From positions 1 through 56,649 of the forward strand of contig NZ_JAQIBB010000002.1 of the NCBI RefSeq assembly GCF_027920745.1: DNA of 56,649 nt. Reading direction: 5' to 3'. Origin of the DNA: Gallibacterium faecale (GTDB lineage Bacteria; Pseudomonadota; Gammaproteobacteria; Enterobacterales; Pasteurellaceae). This document shows positions 1-7,578 of this stretch, piece after piece. Both the position numbers and the translations under genes were made by a program. The notes under the pieces were generated by a model. The model worked only from the letters and a program-made list of their open reading frames with translations. It had not been told where the DNA came from and ran no database searches. Within the stretch, counting starts at the first letter, position 1, and each line of letters opens with the position of its first letter.

Positions 1-23
1 AATTCAGTCCTTAAAATAACAGT

Positions 24-272
24 CTAACTTTTCGGGGTCAGATCAAAATCTTGTTGTGCTTTTTTTTCAATTTTTAATTCAAGTGTCCCAGTTTCATCTT
101 CAAATAAATAACGTTTGTCATCAATACGGCTAATAATCTTGCCTCGTAATTTCACTGTACTATAGCGTTCAGCTTGTATAGTTTGTGCAACAGTATGTGT
201 AGGTTCGACTGCATATACTTGCAAACTAAACAATGCAGCCGTTAATACAATAATTGAAAGCAATGTTTTCAT
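24..272 (-). CDS. YgiW/YdeI-type OB-fold periplasmic protein, short at the C-terminus
   Basis: An 82-residue protein starting at the ATG whose signal peptide (MKTLLSIIVL..., cleavage expected after VYA) follows at once; a longer in-frame start exists but lies inside the upstream gene. The mature part (VKLRGKI, then YLFEDETGTLELKI) matches the bacterial OB-fold (BOF) family of YgiW and YdeI, exported stress-related proteins. Family members are usually near 125-130 residues, with a last strand pair after the TPKT-like segment. Here a stop follows DLTPKS, so the C-terminal third is missing. It begins one base after the stop of the SRPBCC gene, so the two are probably cotranscribed. Whether the shortened protein folds is unknown. 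Confidence 0.7.
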   Translation of the reverse strand: MKTLLSIIVLTAALFSLQVYAVEPTHTVAQTIQAERYSTVKLRGKIISRIDDKRYLFEDETGTLELKIEKKAQQDFDLTPKS

Positions 273-273
273 T

Positions 274-798
274 TTATATCTCCAATTTAGTTCTAACACT
301 ATGCACAATACCATCCAACCACGCTTGATGCCCATTAATCATTGGATTTGGTACTGTTTTTGCCAATACTTTCGCTGGCTCACCAATTTGGGATTCTTGT
401 GTCAAAATACGGATTCTACCGCCATCAAGCTCTTCTATTAACCAAGCATGAATCACATCTAAGCGTTGATCTGTTCCCAACTCGCCATCCCAGCCATGCC
501 AAGATATACGCCCTGGTTGCCCATTACTTGGCGCAACATACTCTGTAATTTCCGCCTCTATTGGGAATCCAAATGTTCTAAAGAAGAAACGTGCAGCAGG
601 ATATAATTTACTATCTTGATAATCATCATAAAAATGAATATCTGCTACATTACTATAATAAAGTGGCCAATACTTCGTATCATTTAAGTATTTCCATACT
701 TCATCAATATTCATACCGGCAACAATAACTTCATTTGAACAAAAATTATCGGTAAATCCTGGTGTATAGCCTTTTGGCCAATTAATTGAACTTTGCAT
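274..798 (-). CDS. SRPBCC (START/Bet v1-like) domain protein
   Basis: 174 residues without a signal peptide. The pattern NEVIVAGMNIDEVWKYL near residue 22, followed by alternating strands (ITEYVAP, ISWHGWDG) and a long C-terminal helix, is typical of the SRPBCC superfamily, small cytoplasmic proteins with a deep ligand cavity (polyketide cyclase or START-like). No substrate can be read from the sequence. It is first in a two-gene unit with the YgiW-like gene and diverges from a LysR regulator across 122 bp, the usual setting for a LysR target. The pathway is unknown. Confidence 0.65.
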   Translation of the reverse strand: MQSSINWPKGYTPGFTDNFCSNEVIVAGMNIDEVWKYLNDTKYWPLYYSNVADIHFYDDYQDSKLYPAARFFFRTFGFPIEAEITEYVAPSNGQPGRISWHGWDGELGTDQRLDVIHAWLIEELDGGRIRILTQESQIGEPAKVLAKTVPNPMINGHQAWLDGIVHSVRTKLEI

Positions 799-920
799 AA
801 AACCTCTTAGTTACTAATATTATTCTATTGAATGAATAGTATAATTAGCGATTACACACAAGTTAAATTGACTATTACAATATTCAATATCACAAAGATG
901 ATTATTAATTAGAGGTTGAT
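799..920. promoter_or_regulatory. Divergent promoter region with an inverted pair of LysR-like half sites
   Basis: This AT-rich region separates the SRPBCC gene (minus) from the LysR gene (plus). TATTGAATGAATAGT at 826-840 is itself a small palindrome (CTATT-N5-AATAG, 825-839). On the other strand, 871-889 carries TATTGAAT and AATAGT again with a slightly wider gap. Two related sites in opposite orientation between a LysR gene and its neighbour suit a regulator controlling both directions. Assignment as the LysR operator is inference. Confidence 0.4.
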
Positions 921-1826
921 ATGAAAAACTTACGTACTCTGGATTTAAATCTACTCAAAGCCTTTAATGCTTTAATTGAAGAAAAAAGTGTCAGTAAGGC
1001 AGCGAAAAAACTCGCTGTTAGCCAACCAGCAATGAGTGGCATATTAACGAGATTACGAGATAGTTTTGATGATCCATTATTTGTTAGAGTACAACGAGGC
1101 GTTCAGCCAACGAATCGTGCATTAGAATTAGCGCCAAGAGTAAAAAATCTTTTAATGGAAGCAGAATTACTCCTTAAACCGAGTGTTTTTGATCCGCAAA
1201 CTGCAACAATGACGGTTAGATTCGTTTGTACTGATTATGCTATGCGTGCTGTCATCGCTCCATTCTTACAACGATTAAAACAACAAGCACCTCACATTAA
1301 GGTGGCGGTTTTAGCGATTATTGATAGCACCATTCAAAAACAGTTAGAACAAAATATTATTGATTTTGCGATTGTAACGCCTGATTTTAAAGCACCAGAT
1401 ATCTATGCTAAACATTTATACGATGAACAATATGTGTGTGCTGTTCGCAAAGATCATCCAATTGCTAAACAATCTAAATTATCACTTAAACAATTTTGCC
1501 AATTAGAACAAGCCTTAGTTTCATATCATGGTGGTAGCTTTTCAGGTGTTACTGATGAAGCATTAGCTAAGCAAGGTTTACAACGAAATGTTACTCTTTC
1601 TGTACAAAATTTTATTGTATTACCTGAAATTCTACAGAATAGTGATTTACTTGCCGTGGTTCCAAAACGCTTAGTTCATCATTTAGATAATATTAAATTA
1701 TTTGAACCACCACTCCCCATCGAGGGATTTACTAAATGCTTAGTCTGGCATAAAAGAACCCATTACGATCCTGCTTTCCAATGGTTGAGAGAAAAAGTGA
1801 TTGAGGTATGTAGAGAACAGGTTTAA
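921..1826 (+). CDS. LysR-family transcriptional regulator
   Basis: 301 residues, the usual LysR length. The N-terminal winged helix-turn-helix (about residues 5-65) shows the family pattern LNLLKAFNALIEE, SVSKAAKKLAVSQPAMS and DPLFVR. The C-terminal part (about 90-300) is a periplasmic-binding-protein-like effector domain, closest in feel to the NahR/LinR group. RBS AGAGG precedes the ATG at good distance. It diverges from the SRPBCC/YgiW-like pair, its most likely target. The inducer is not known. The IS256-type element lies just downstream and does not interrupt the gene. Confidence 0.85.
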   Translation: MKNLRTLDLNLLKAFNALIEEKSVSKAAKKLAVSQPAMSGILTRLRDSFDDPLFVRVQRGVQPTNRALELAPRVKNLLMEAELLLKPSVFDPQTATMTVRFVCTDYAMRAVIAPFLQRLKQQAPHIKVAVLAIIDSTIQKQLEQNIIDFAIVTPDFKAPDIYAKHLYDEQYVCAVRKDHPIAKQSKLSLKQFCQLEQALVSYHGGSFSGVTDEALAKQGLQRNVTLSVQNFIVLPEILQNSDLLAVVPKRLVHHLDNIKLFEPPLPIEGFTKCLVWHKRTHYDPAFQWLREKVIEVCREQV

Positions 1827-1862
1827 TTATTTTTATTCTTAGTGTTGATATGCTATGTAATG

Positions 1863-1870
1863 TACTTTTA
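1863..1870. repeat. Left 8-bp target-site duplication of the insertion sequence
   Basis: TACTTTTA here is repeated exactly at 2934-2941, directly outside the other inverted repeat. Eight bases is a usual duplication length for IS256-family transposition, so the two copies fix the element boundaries. Confidence 0.8.
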
Positions 1871-1895
1871 GGCGTAATGGACAAATTGGATGCTA
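1871..1895 (+). repeat. Left terminal inverted repeat of the IS
   Basis: This 25-bp end begins GGCGTAATGGACAAA and ends GGATGCTA. It matches the reverse complement of 2909-2933 at 22 of 25 positions. An ATG at 1890, inside the repeat, opens a short frame that runs through the ATG at 1917 and stops at 1929. Confidence 0.8.
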
Positions 1896-1916
1896 AAAAC
1901 TTCTGAAAAGCTTATC

Positions 1917-2871
1917 ATGAAAGGCTTTTAGATAGGTCAAAGGCTTTGAATACAAAAAATGCTTTTTCTGTGGCTCAAATCGAGTCAAAAAGAATGGCAC
2001 TCGCAACCATAAACAACGTTACAAATGTTCGGATTGTCATCGTCAATTTGACGGTGGCAATCGCATCAATTCTCACGAAATTTGGCTAGCCTACACACAA
2101 GGCAAGCAAACCATCAAGCAACTTGCCATTCGTTATCATTGCAACGAAAAGACCATCAGACGACACTTAGATAAAGTCCAAATCACGCTAAAAACCCCGA
2201 CATCAATCGCTGTTAATTTACTGATGGATACCACCTATTTCGGACGGGAATACGGCATCATGGTTTTTGCAGACAGCCGAACGCAACAAATACTTTTTAT
2301 CAAAACAGTTGAATACGAAACCAATCAACACTATCTTGCAGGCATTCAATACCTAAAATCACAGCACATTGAAATACAAAGCATTATTTGCGATGGACGA
2401 CGTGGATTAACCACATTATTGCCTGATATTCCTGTACAACTTTGTCAATTCCACCAAGTACAACGCATCATCCACTACCTATCGCGTCATCCTAAAGATC
2501 CTGCACCACAAGCACTGTTAGCCCTCACATATCGAATGAAAAATTGTACAGAAAAAGAATTCAAACAAGGCTTGAAACAATGGTATCAACAACACAAAGA
2601 ATATTTAAATGAACGTAGCATCAATTTAGAAACAGGTAAAACGTGGTATACCCATAAACGTCTGAGAACGGCTTATTTCAGTTTAAAACGAAATATACCG
2701 TTGTTATTTCAATTTGAGCAATATTCGGAGTTGAATATTCCCAAAACCACAAATTACTTAGAAGGTCTATTTGGAGATTTAAAGAACAAATTGAGATGCC
2801 ATCAAGGGTTAAAGAAGGAACGTAAGATAAAGTTTATTCAGGATTATTTGATGAGTAAAAATGACTTTTAG
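1917..2871 (+). pseudogene. IS256-family transposase, variant Zn-binding type; start separated by a 19-bp insertion
   Basis: From 1936 the frame is open to the stop at 2871 and encodes a zinc ribbon (KKCFFCGSN ... YKCSDCH, two CxxC pairs), a helix-turn-helix-like segment (IKQLAIRYHCNEKTIRR) and a catalytic domain beginning MDTTYFGREYG, with ICDGRRG and LCQFHQVQR further on. It has no ATG, GTG or TTG before 2224, which lies after the zinc and helix regions. The ATG at 1917 is followed by AAAGGCTTT, ten bases TAGATAGGTC, then AAAGGCTTT again and the open frame. Removing one 19-bp unit joins ATG to the frame as MKGFEYKKC and gives 311 residues. The gene is therefore read as disrupted. A shortened product from ATG 2224 would lack DNA binding. 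Confidence 0.8.
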
Positions 2872-2906
2872 CCTCCAAAATGTCCATTAGGAGGCTGTTT
2901 TATGAT
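2871..2906 (+). terminator. Hairpin directly after the transposase stop, also an inner copy of the IS end
   Basis: GCCTCC (2871-2876) pairs with GGAGGC (2890-2895), followed by TGTTTTAT, a plausible weak terminator. The same segment (2869-2894), read on the minus strand, repeats the outer inverted repeat with the blocks TAATGGACA and TGGAGGCTA conserved, so it may also be a second transposase binding site. Confidence 0.45.
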
Positions 2907-2908
2907 TG

Positions 2909-2933
2909 TAGCCTCCATTTTGTCCATTACTCC
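2909..2933 (-). repeat. Right terminal inverted repeat of the IS
   Basis: On the minus strand it begins GGAGTAATGGACAAAA and ends GGAGGCTA, matching the left end at 22 of 25 positions. The 8-bp duplication follows directly at 2934-2941. Confidence 0.8.
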
Positions 2934-2941
2934 TACTTTTA
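2934..2941. repeat. Right 8-bp target-site duplication of the insertion sequence
   Basis: TACTTTTA, identical to 1863-1870. Joining the flanks at one copy restores an uninterrupted LysR-argH intergenic region. Confidence 0.8.
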
Positions 2942-2951
2942 TTAATTCTGA

Positions 2952-2994
2952 CAAATAAAAAGTGTTCCCCTCATCCATAAAAAGAAGAACACTT
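2952..2994 (-). terminator. Rho-independent terminator of the argCBH operon
   Basis: On the minus strand AAGTGTTC (2987-2994) and GAACACTT (2960-2967) form an 8-bp stem followed by TTTTATTTGT. It lies about 23 bp beyond the argH stop. The 19-base loop is long, but the stem is exact and the T tract is well placed. Confidence 0.65.
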
Positions 2995-3017
2995 AGTATT
3001 TTTAGCTATTTATAAAT

Positions 3018-4391
3018 TTACTTAATCAACTGCTTCGCTTCTGCAATCGCTTCTGCAACGCGTTGTAGTGATACGCCACCTTTTGCACAACGTTTATTCA
3101 AACAAGATTCTAATGAAAGAATCGCGTAAACATCTTCGCTGATAACATCACTAAAACGTTTAAATTCATCAACACGTAACTCTTCTAGTGCTTTTGATTT
3201 ACTAATTGCATAAACCACTGCTTCGCCAACAATATGGTGAGAATCACGGAATGGAACGCCTTTTGCTACGAGATAATCTGCTAATTCTGTCGCATTAGAA
3301 TAGCCTTTTAACGCTGCATTACGTGTTTTTTCGTGGTGGACTTTAATATCTTCTAACACTAATGCCGCCATATCCAAGCAAGCGTGCCAAGTATCTAAAG
3401 CATCAAAGATACCTTCTTTGTCCTCTTGCATATCTTTGTTATAAGCAAGTGGTAAGCCTTTGACCGTTACTAACATTCCATTCAATGCGCCAATAACTCG
3501 CCCAGCTTTACCGCGAATTAATTCGCACGCATCAGGGTTTTTCTTTTGTGGCATTAACGACGAACCAGATGTTACGCGATCCGAAAGTTCAAGGAAATTT
3601 GCTTCACCGCTATTAAAGATAATTAAATCTTCAGCATAACGAGAAAGATGTACCATACTTAATGATGCAGTAGCTAACAGTTCAATAATATGGTCACGGT
3701 CAGACACACTATCCAAACTATTACGTGTTGCACGGGTAAATCCCAAATCTTTCGCTAATTGTTCACGATCTACTGCATATGCGGTACCAGCCAACGCCCC
3801 AGAACCTAAAGGACAGGTATCCAAACGGCGATAAGCATCCGCTAAACGTGAATAATCGCGCTCTAACATCTCAAAATAAGCCATACACCAATGTGCAAAC
3901 GAAACAGGTTGTGCCCGTTGTAAATGGGTATAACCTGGCATCACGGTATTTTGATGATTTTCTGCGGTAAAAATCAGTTGGCTTTGTAGATGGCGGATTG
4001 CTTGTTGCAGTGAAGTAATTTCTTGTTTACACCATAATTTAATATCTAAAGCGACCTGATCGTTACGGCTACGTCCTGTATGGAGTTTTTTACCAAGATC
4101 ACCGACTTTCTCAATTAGTTTACTTTCAACCCAACTGTGGATATCTTCTGCATCATCTTGCAAAATCATTTCAGGGTTATTTGCTACGCTTTCTTTTAAT
4201 TCAAGCAATGCGGCTTCAACTTGTTTTTGTTCTGCTGCCGTAAATACATTGACGCTAACTAATGCCTTTGACCAGCCAATCGAACCATCAATATCCTGCT
4301 GTGCCAAACGATAGTCAAAACGTAATGAGTCATTAAAGGTTTTAAAACGTTGATCTGCCGCTTGTGTAAAACGACCGCCCCAAAGTGCCAT
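3018..4391 (-). CDS. argH: Argininosuccinate lyase
   Basis: Cytoplasmic enzyme of the last arginine step, splitting argininosuccinate into arginine and fumarate. The start at MALWGGRF gives 457 residues, the usual length; an upstream in-frame ATG would add ten unrelated residues. The fumarase/aspartase superfamily signature SSLMPQKKNP is at about 277-286 with the catalytic serine, HTGRSRNDQ is at 104-112, and the GYTHLQRAQP segment holds the catalytic-region histidine near 156. It is the last gene of argC-argB-argH, 68 bp after argB, with a small hairpin in the gap and a terminator behind. Control is expected from the ArgR-like site before argC. Confidence 0.97.
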   Translation of the reverse strand: MALWGGRFTQAADQRFKTFNDSLRFDYRLAQQDIDGSIGWSKALVSVNVFTAAEQKQVEAALLELKESVANNPEMILQDDAEDIHSWVESKLIEKVGDLGKKLHTGRSRNDQVALDIKLWCKQEITSLQQAIRHLQSQLIFTAENHQNTVMPGYTHLQRAQPVSFAHWCMAYFEMLERDYSRLADAYRRLDTCPLGSGALAGTAYAVDREQLAKDLGFTRATRNSLDSVSDRDHIIELLATASLSMVHLSRYAEDLIIFNSGEANFLELSDRVTSGSSLMPQKKNPDACELIRGKAGRVIGALNGMLVTVKGLPLAYNKDMQEDKEGIFDALDTWHACLDMAALVLEDIKVHHEKTRNAALKGYSNATELADYLVAKGVPFRDSHHIVGEAVVYAISKSKALEELRVDEFKRFSDVISEDVYAILSLESCLNKRCAKGGVSLQRVAEAIAEAKQLIK

Positions 4392-4414
4392 AATTACCTC
4401 AATAAAAAATGAAA

Positions 4415-4431
4415 CCGCCACTAAATGGCGG
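4415..4431 (-). other. Small hairpin between argB and argH
   Basis: CCGCCA (4415-4420) pairs with TGGCGG (4426-4431) around a five-base loop, in the 68-bp gap between the argB stop and the argH start. No T run follows on the minus strand, so it is not a clear terminator. It could mark an mRNA processing or stability point between the two coding regions. This is inference from structure only. Confidence 0.4.
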
Positions 4432-4459
4432 AAGTTAATTTAAACCAAAGCCTTGCTAA

Positions 4460-5233
4460 TTAAGGCTGAATTCTTGTACCAATACATTGACCTGCAAATA
4501 AATCAGCCAGCTTTTCTGGTTTCTTCCAATTTGCAATCTCTACTGGTTGATTTAATGCTTGCGCAGCGACTAGTGCTGCTTCAACTTTGACAATCATACC
4601 ATCTGTAATAACTTGATCATCTATTAATTGCTGAATTTGTGATGAATTTAACGCTGGGATCAGATTTTTTTGTTTATCTAAGACACCATCAACATCAGAA
4701 AGCATCACTAAATCCCCTTGCAATAGTGTTGCAATCGCTGTTGCAGCCTGATCCGCATTAACATTCATTAAACGCCCTGCTGGATCAATCGCAATAGAAC
4801 TGATGATCGGTAAAAAACCACTTTCTAATAAGCTGGTTAATAATGTTTGTTGTGCTGGTGCAACTTTTGCTACATGACCTAACTCAGGATCAAGCTGTGT
4901 CGCTACGGTTAAATCACCATCTCCTAAACTGATGCCAACTGCATTTAATCCTGCCACTTTTGCCGTTGCTACTAATTTTTTATTTGCAATACCTGCTAAT
5001 GCGCCAGTAATAATTTCCACTTGATCAGGTGGAGTAACACGTAATCCCTGCTTTTTGCGGACAGGTAATTGCAAACGTTGCATTAATTCATCAACAATAC
5101 AGCCGCCACCATGCACAATAACAATTTCACGTTGTTGTGTTTGTTTAAATTTAGCTAAGGTAGTAAGTAAATTTTCCATTGCTTGCGGTGTATCTAATAA
5201 TGCACCGCCAACTTTAATGATTAATGGTTTCAT
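4460..5233 (-). CDS. argB: Acetylglutamate kinase
   Basis: Phosphorylates N-acetylglutamate with ATP, the second arginine step, in the cytoplasm. 257 residues, the same length as the E. coli enzyme. Amino-acid-kinase fold motifs are visible: KVGGALLD at the N-terminus (phosphate-binding lysine), HGGGCIVDELM near 41, and LMNVNADQAATAIA near 155, followed by LSDVDGVLD. It starts 2 bp after the argC stop, so translation is probably coupled. There is no N-terminal extension of the kind found in arginine-inhibited hexameric kinases; regulation is more likely transcriptional. Confidence 0.97.
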   Translation of the reverse strand: MKPLIIKVGGALLDTPQAMENLLTTLAKFKQTQQREIVIVHGGGCIVDELMQRLQLPVRKKQGLRVTPPDQVEIITGALAGIANKKLVATAKVAGLNAVGISLGDGDLTVATQLDPELGHVAKVAPAQQTLLTSLLESGFLPIISSIAIDPAGRLMNVNADQAATAIATLLQGDLVMLSDVDGVLDKQKNLIPALNSSQIQQLIDDQVITDGMIVKVEAALVAAQALNQPVEIANWKKPEKLADLFAGQCIGTRIQP

Positions 5234-5235
5234 TG

Positions 5236-6243
5236 TTAAATCAAGCCTAAGGTTGGATTAAAGCCATAACGAATATTCGCACATTGTACTGCTTGTGCTG
5301 CCGCACCTTTTAATAAGTTATCTTCTGCACCCACCACAATAATATGTTGATCTTGTACTGCAAACGCAATATCACAATAAGGGGTAAATTCTACTGCTTT
5401 GATACTTGGGAAGCCTTTATCATAAACCCGTACTAACGGTTTATCAGTATAAGCTTGAACAAAAGCTTGCTTTACCTGTTCTGCGGTAACACTTGCTTTT
5501 AATTTTGCAGTAATGGTTGCCAAAATCCCACGTTTAAAATTGCCCAAATGCGGAGTAAAAATCACTTCTCGCCCTAAATGGGTAGCAATTTCTGGTTGAT
5601 GACGATGAGTGAATACGCCATACGGATTTAAACTCACTTCACAAAAACTGGAGGTTAAACTCGCTTTACGTCCAGCGCCACTCACACCACTCACCGCATT
5701 AATAACGGGAACTTGGACTTCGTCTAATAAATCATTCACAATTAATGGTTTTAAGCAGAGTTGGGATACTGTTGGATAACAACCAGCAACCGCAATCAGG
5801 TCTGACTGTTGGATCAGCGCTTCATTCCATTCTGCCAAACCATAAACCGCTTTCTCCAACAAGTCAGGATATTGATGTTCAAAGCCATAAAATTTAGTAT
5901 AAAACGCTGCTTGATTAACACGATATGCTCCAGATAAATCAAACACTTTACAATTATGCGCAAGGAAAACTGGGGCAAGTTGATGACTTACTTCATGTGC
6001 TGTTGCTAAAAAGACACAATCCGCCATCTGTGCAAGCGTGGTTAAATCTTCTGGTAAAGGCTGCAATACCAAATCAACCACACGTTTTAGTTGTGGATAA
6101 ATCTCTGAAATAGGTTTATCTTTATCCAGACTATTTGCCGAAACATATAGCCCACAAAGTTCAAAATTAGGGTGTTTGACAAGAATGTTTGCGAGTTCAG
6201 CCCCTGTGTAGCCACTCGCACCAATGATGAGTGTTTTTAGCAT
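5236..6243 (-). CDS. argC: N-acetyl-gamma-glutamyl-phosphate reductase
   Basis: NADPH-dependent reductase of the third arginine step. 335 residues. The Rossmann motif GASGYTGAEL is at residues 8-17, and the catalytic cysteine is C155 in AVAGCYPTVS. HRHQPEI further on carries the conserved histidine of the family. It is first of argC-argB-argH and diverges from argE, the arrangement known from E. coli, where both directions share an ArgR operator region. The start codon lies about 20 bp from an exact inverted repeat that resembles an ARG box. Confidence 0.97.
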   Translation of the reverse strand: MLKTLIIGASGYTGAELANILVKHPNFELCGLYVSANSLDKDKPISEIYPQLKRVVDLVLQPLPEDLTTLAQMADCVFLATAHEVSHQLAPVFLAHNCKVFDLSGAYRVNQAAFYTKFYGFEHQYPDLLEKAVYGLAEWNEALIQQSDLIAVAGCYPTVSQLCLKPLIVNDLLDEVQVPVINAVSGVSGAGRKASLTSSFCEVSLNPYGVFTHRHQPEIATHLGREVIFTPHLGNFKRGILATITAKLKASVTAEQVKQAFVQAYTDKPLVRVYDKGFPSIKAVEFTPYCDIAFAVQDQHIIVVGAEDNLLKGAAAQAVQCANIRYGFNPTLGLI

Positions 6244-6263
6244 AATTTCATAAAATAGTGATT

Positions 6264-6288
6264 AATTATGCTAATATTTTGCATAATT
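6264..6288. promoter_or_regulatory. Likely ArgR operator in the argC-argE divergent region
   Basis: AATTATGC (6264-6271) and GCATAATT (6281-6288) form an exact 8-bp inverted repeat with a 9-bp AT-rich centre. ARG boxes in enterobacteria are AT-rich imperfect palindromes around TGCATAATTATTCA-type half sites and usually occur in adjacent pairs. The following ATTTTATTTGAATC may be the partner box. The position between argC and argE supports the call; argR is not in the window. Confidence 0.5.
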
Positions 6289-6322
6289 ATTTTATTTGAA
6301 TCAATGTTTATTTGAGGTAACC

Positions 6323-7471
6323 ATGGCAAATCTTCCAGATTTTCTTTCTTTATATTCACAACTTATCGAAATTCCGACCATTAGTAGTACAGATAATCCT
6401 CAATTAGATCATAGTAATAAACCACTAATCGAAAAATTAGCTAACTGGCTAACAGACCTTGGTTTTAAAGTTGATATTTTGCCAATCGAAGGTTCTAACA
6501 ATAAATACAATTTGTTGGCAACTTATGGCAGTGGCGAGGGTGGTTTGCTATTAGCAGGTCATACAGATACTGTGCCATTTGACGCTGGACGCTGGCAATT
6601 TGATCCTTTCAAATTAACAGAACAAAATGGGCGTTTTTATGGTTTAGGTTCTGCTGATATGAAAGGATTCTTCGCCTTTATCGTGGATACATTACGCGAT
6701 ATGGATTTAAGCAAACTGCAAAAACCTTTACGTATTCTCGCTACTGCGGATGAAGAAACTACGATGTTAGGAGCAAGAACTTTCGCTAAACACGCTGAAA
6801 TTCGCCCTGATTGTGCAATTATTGGCGAGCCAACTTCATTACAACCTGTCCGCGCTCACAAAGGGCATTTTGGTGATTCGGTTACTGTGATTGGTCGCTC
6901 TGGTCACTCTAGTGATCCTGATAAGGGAATTAACGCAATCGAAATTATGCATCATGCGACAGGGCATCTAATGCAGCTACGTAATGAATTAAAAGAGAAA
7001 TTCCATAACGACTTTTTTGCCGTGCCTTATCCGACCTTAAACTTTGGTTCTATTCACGGTGGGGATGCGGTGAATCGAATCTGTGGTTGTTGTGAATTAC
7101 AGTTTGATATTCGCCCATTACCGAATATGGGATTAGAGTCATTAGATGAAATGATTCAAGAAAAGCTGCAACCACTGTTTGAACAATACGGAGATTTACT
7201 ACAAATAAAACATCTGCATGATGGTATCCCTGGTTATGAATGTTCACATAAAGCAGAAATTGTTGCAGTGGTAGAAAAATTATTAGGTAAGCCTTGTGTT
7301 TCTGCCAATTATTGTACTGAGGCACCGTTTATTCAACAGCTTTGCCCAACATTAGTTTTAGGCCCAGGCTCTATTGAACAAGCACACCAACCTGATGAGT
7401 TTTTAGCTGCTGAATTTATTCAACCAACCAGAGATTTATTAAAAAAATTAGTACAACATTTTTGTGCTTAA
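6323..7471 (+). CDS. argE: Acetylornithine deacetylase
   Basis: Zinc-dependent M20-family enzyme releasing ornithine and acetate from N-acetylornithine in the linear arginine route. I start at ATG 6323, preceded by GAGGT and giving MANLPDFLSLY like other ArgE proteins (382 residues); a start at 6296 would add nine unusual residues. Metal ligands are visible: H80 and D82 in AGHTDTVPF, D112 in GSADMKGFF, and DEET near 141-144 with the catalytic glutamate. C-terminal TEAPFIQQLCPT and GPGSIEQAHQPDE are also typical. It diverges from argCBH and is probably co-regulated by arginine. Confidence 0.96.
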   Translation: MANLPDFLSLYSQLIEIPTISSTDNPQLDHSNKPLIEKLANWLTDLGFKVDILPIEGSNNKYNLLATYGSGEGGLLLAGHTDTVPFDAGRWQFDPFKLTEQNGRFYGLGSADMKGFFAFIVDTLRDMDLSKLQKPLRILATADEETTMLGARTFAKHAEIRPDCAIIGEPTSLQPVRAHKGHFGDSVTVIGRSGHSSDPDKGINAIEIMHHATGHLMQLRNELKEKFHNDFFAVPYPTLNFGSIHGGDAVNRICGCCELQFDIRPLPNMGLESLDEMIQEKLQPLFEQYGDLLQIKHLHDGIPGYECSHKAEIVAVVEKLLGKPCVSANYCTEAPFIQQLCPTLVLGPGSIEQAHQPDEFLAAEFIQPTRDLLKKLVQHFCA

Positions 7472-7482
7472 ACTCTTAACTA

Positions 7483-7508
7483 AGGCGGTAAATACAAAAT
7501 TACCGCCT
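7483..7508. terminator. Possible terminator hairpin after argE
   Basis: AGGCGGTAA (7483-7491) and TTACCGCCT (7500-7508) form a 9-bp exact stem with an 8-base loop, 12 bp after the argE stop. No T tract follows, so termination may be weak or factor-dependent. Confidence 0.45.
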
Positions 7509-7578
7509 AACTAGTTGCCAACAAAATTAAGAAGTAGAAAAATATTACGCTTTTATTGACCACTCAAGTTAAAAAATT

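Larger units (their letters stand above)
1871..2933 (+). mobile_element. IS256-type insertion sequence (zinc-binding transposase variant), 1063 bp
   Basis: Bounded by imperfect 25-bp inverted repeats (1871-1895 and 2909-2933, 22 of 25 positions equal) and a perfect 8-bp direct repeat outside them. The single reading frame encodes a transposase with an N-terminal zinc ribbon and a DDE-type catalytic part, like the variant Zn-binding group of the IS256 family. It sits between the LysR gene and the argH terminator and breaks no gene. Because the transposase start is lost (see the pseudogene entry), the copy can probably move only if another copy supplies transposase. The matching duplications argue that it arrived by ordinary transposition. 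Confidence 0.85.

Noticed and set aside
2224..2871. A 215-residue transposase starting at ATG 2224
   Set aside because: The same frame is open far upstream and encodes the zinc ribbon and helix-turn-helix region of the family, so 2224 is internal and not the original start.
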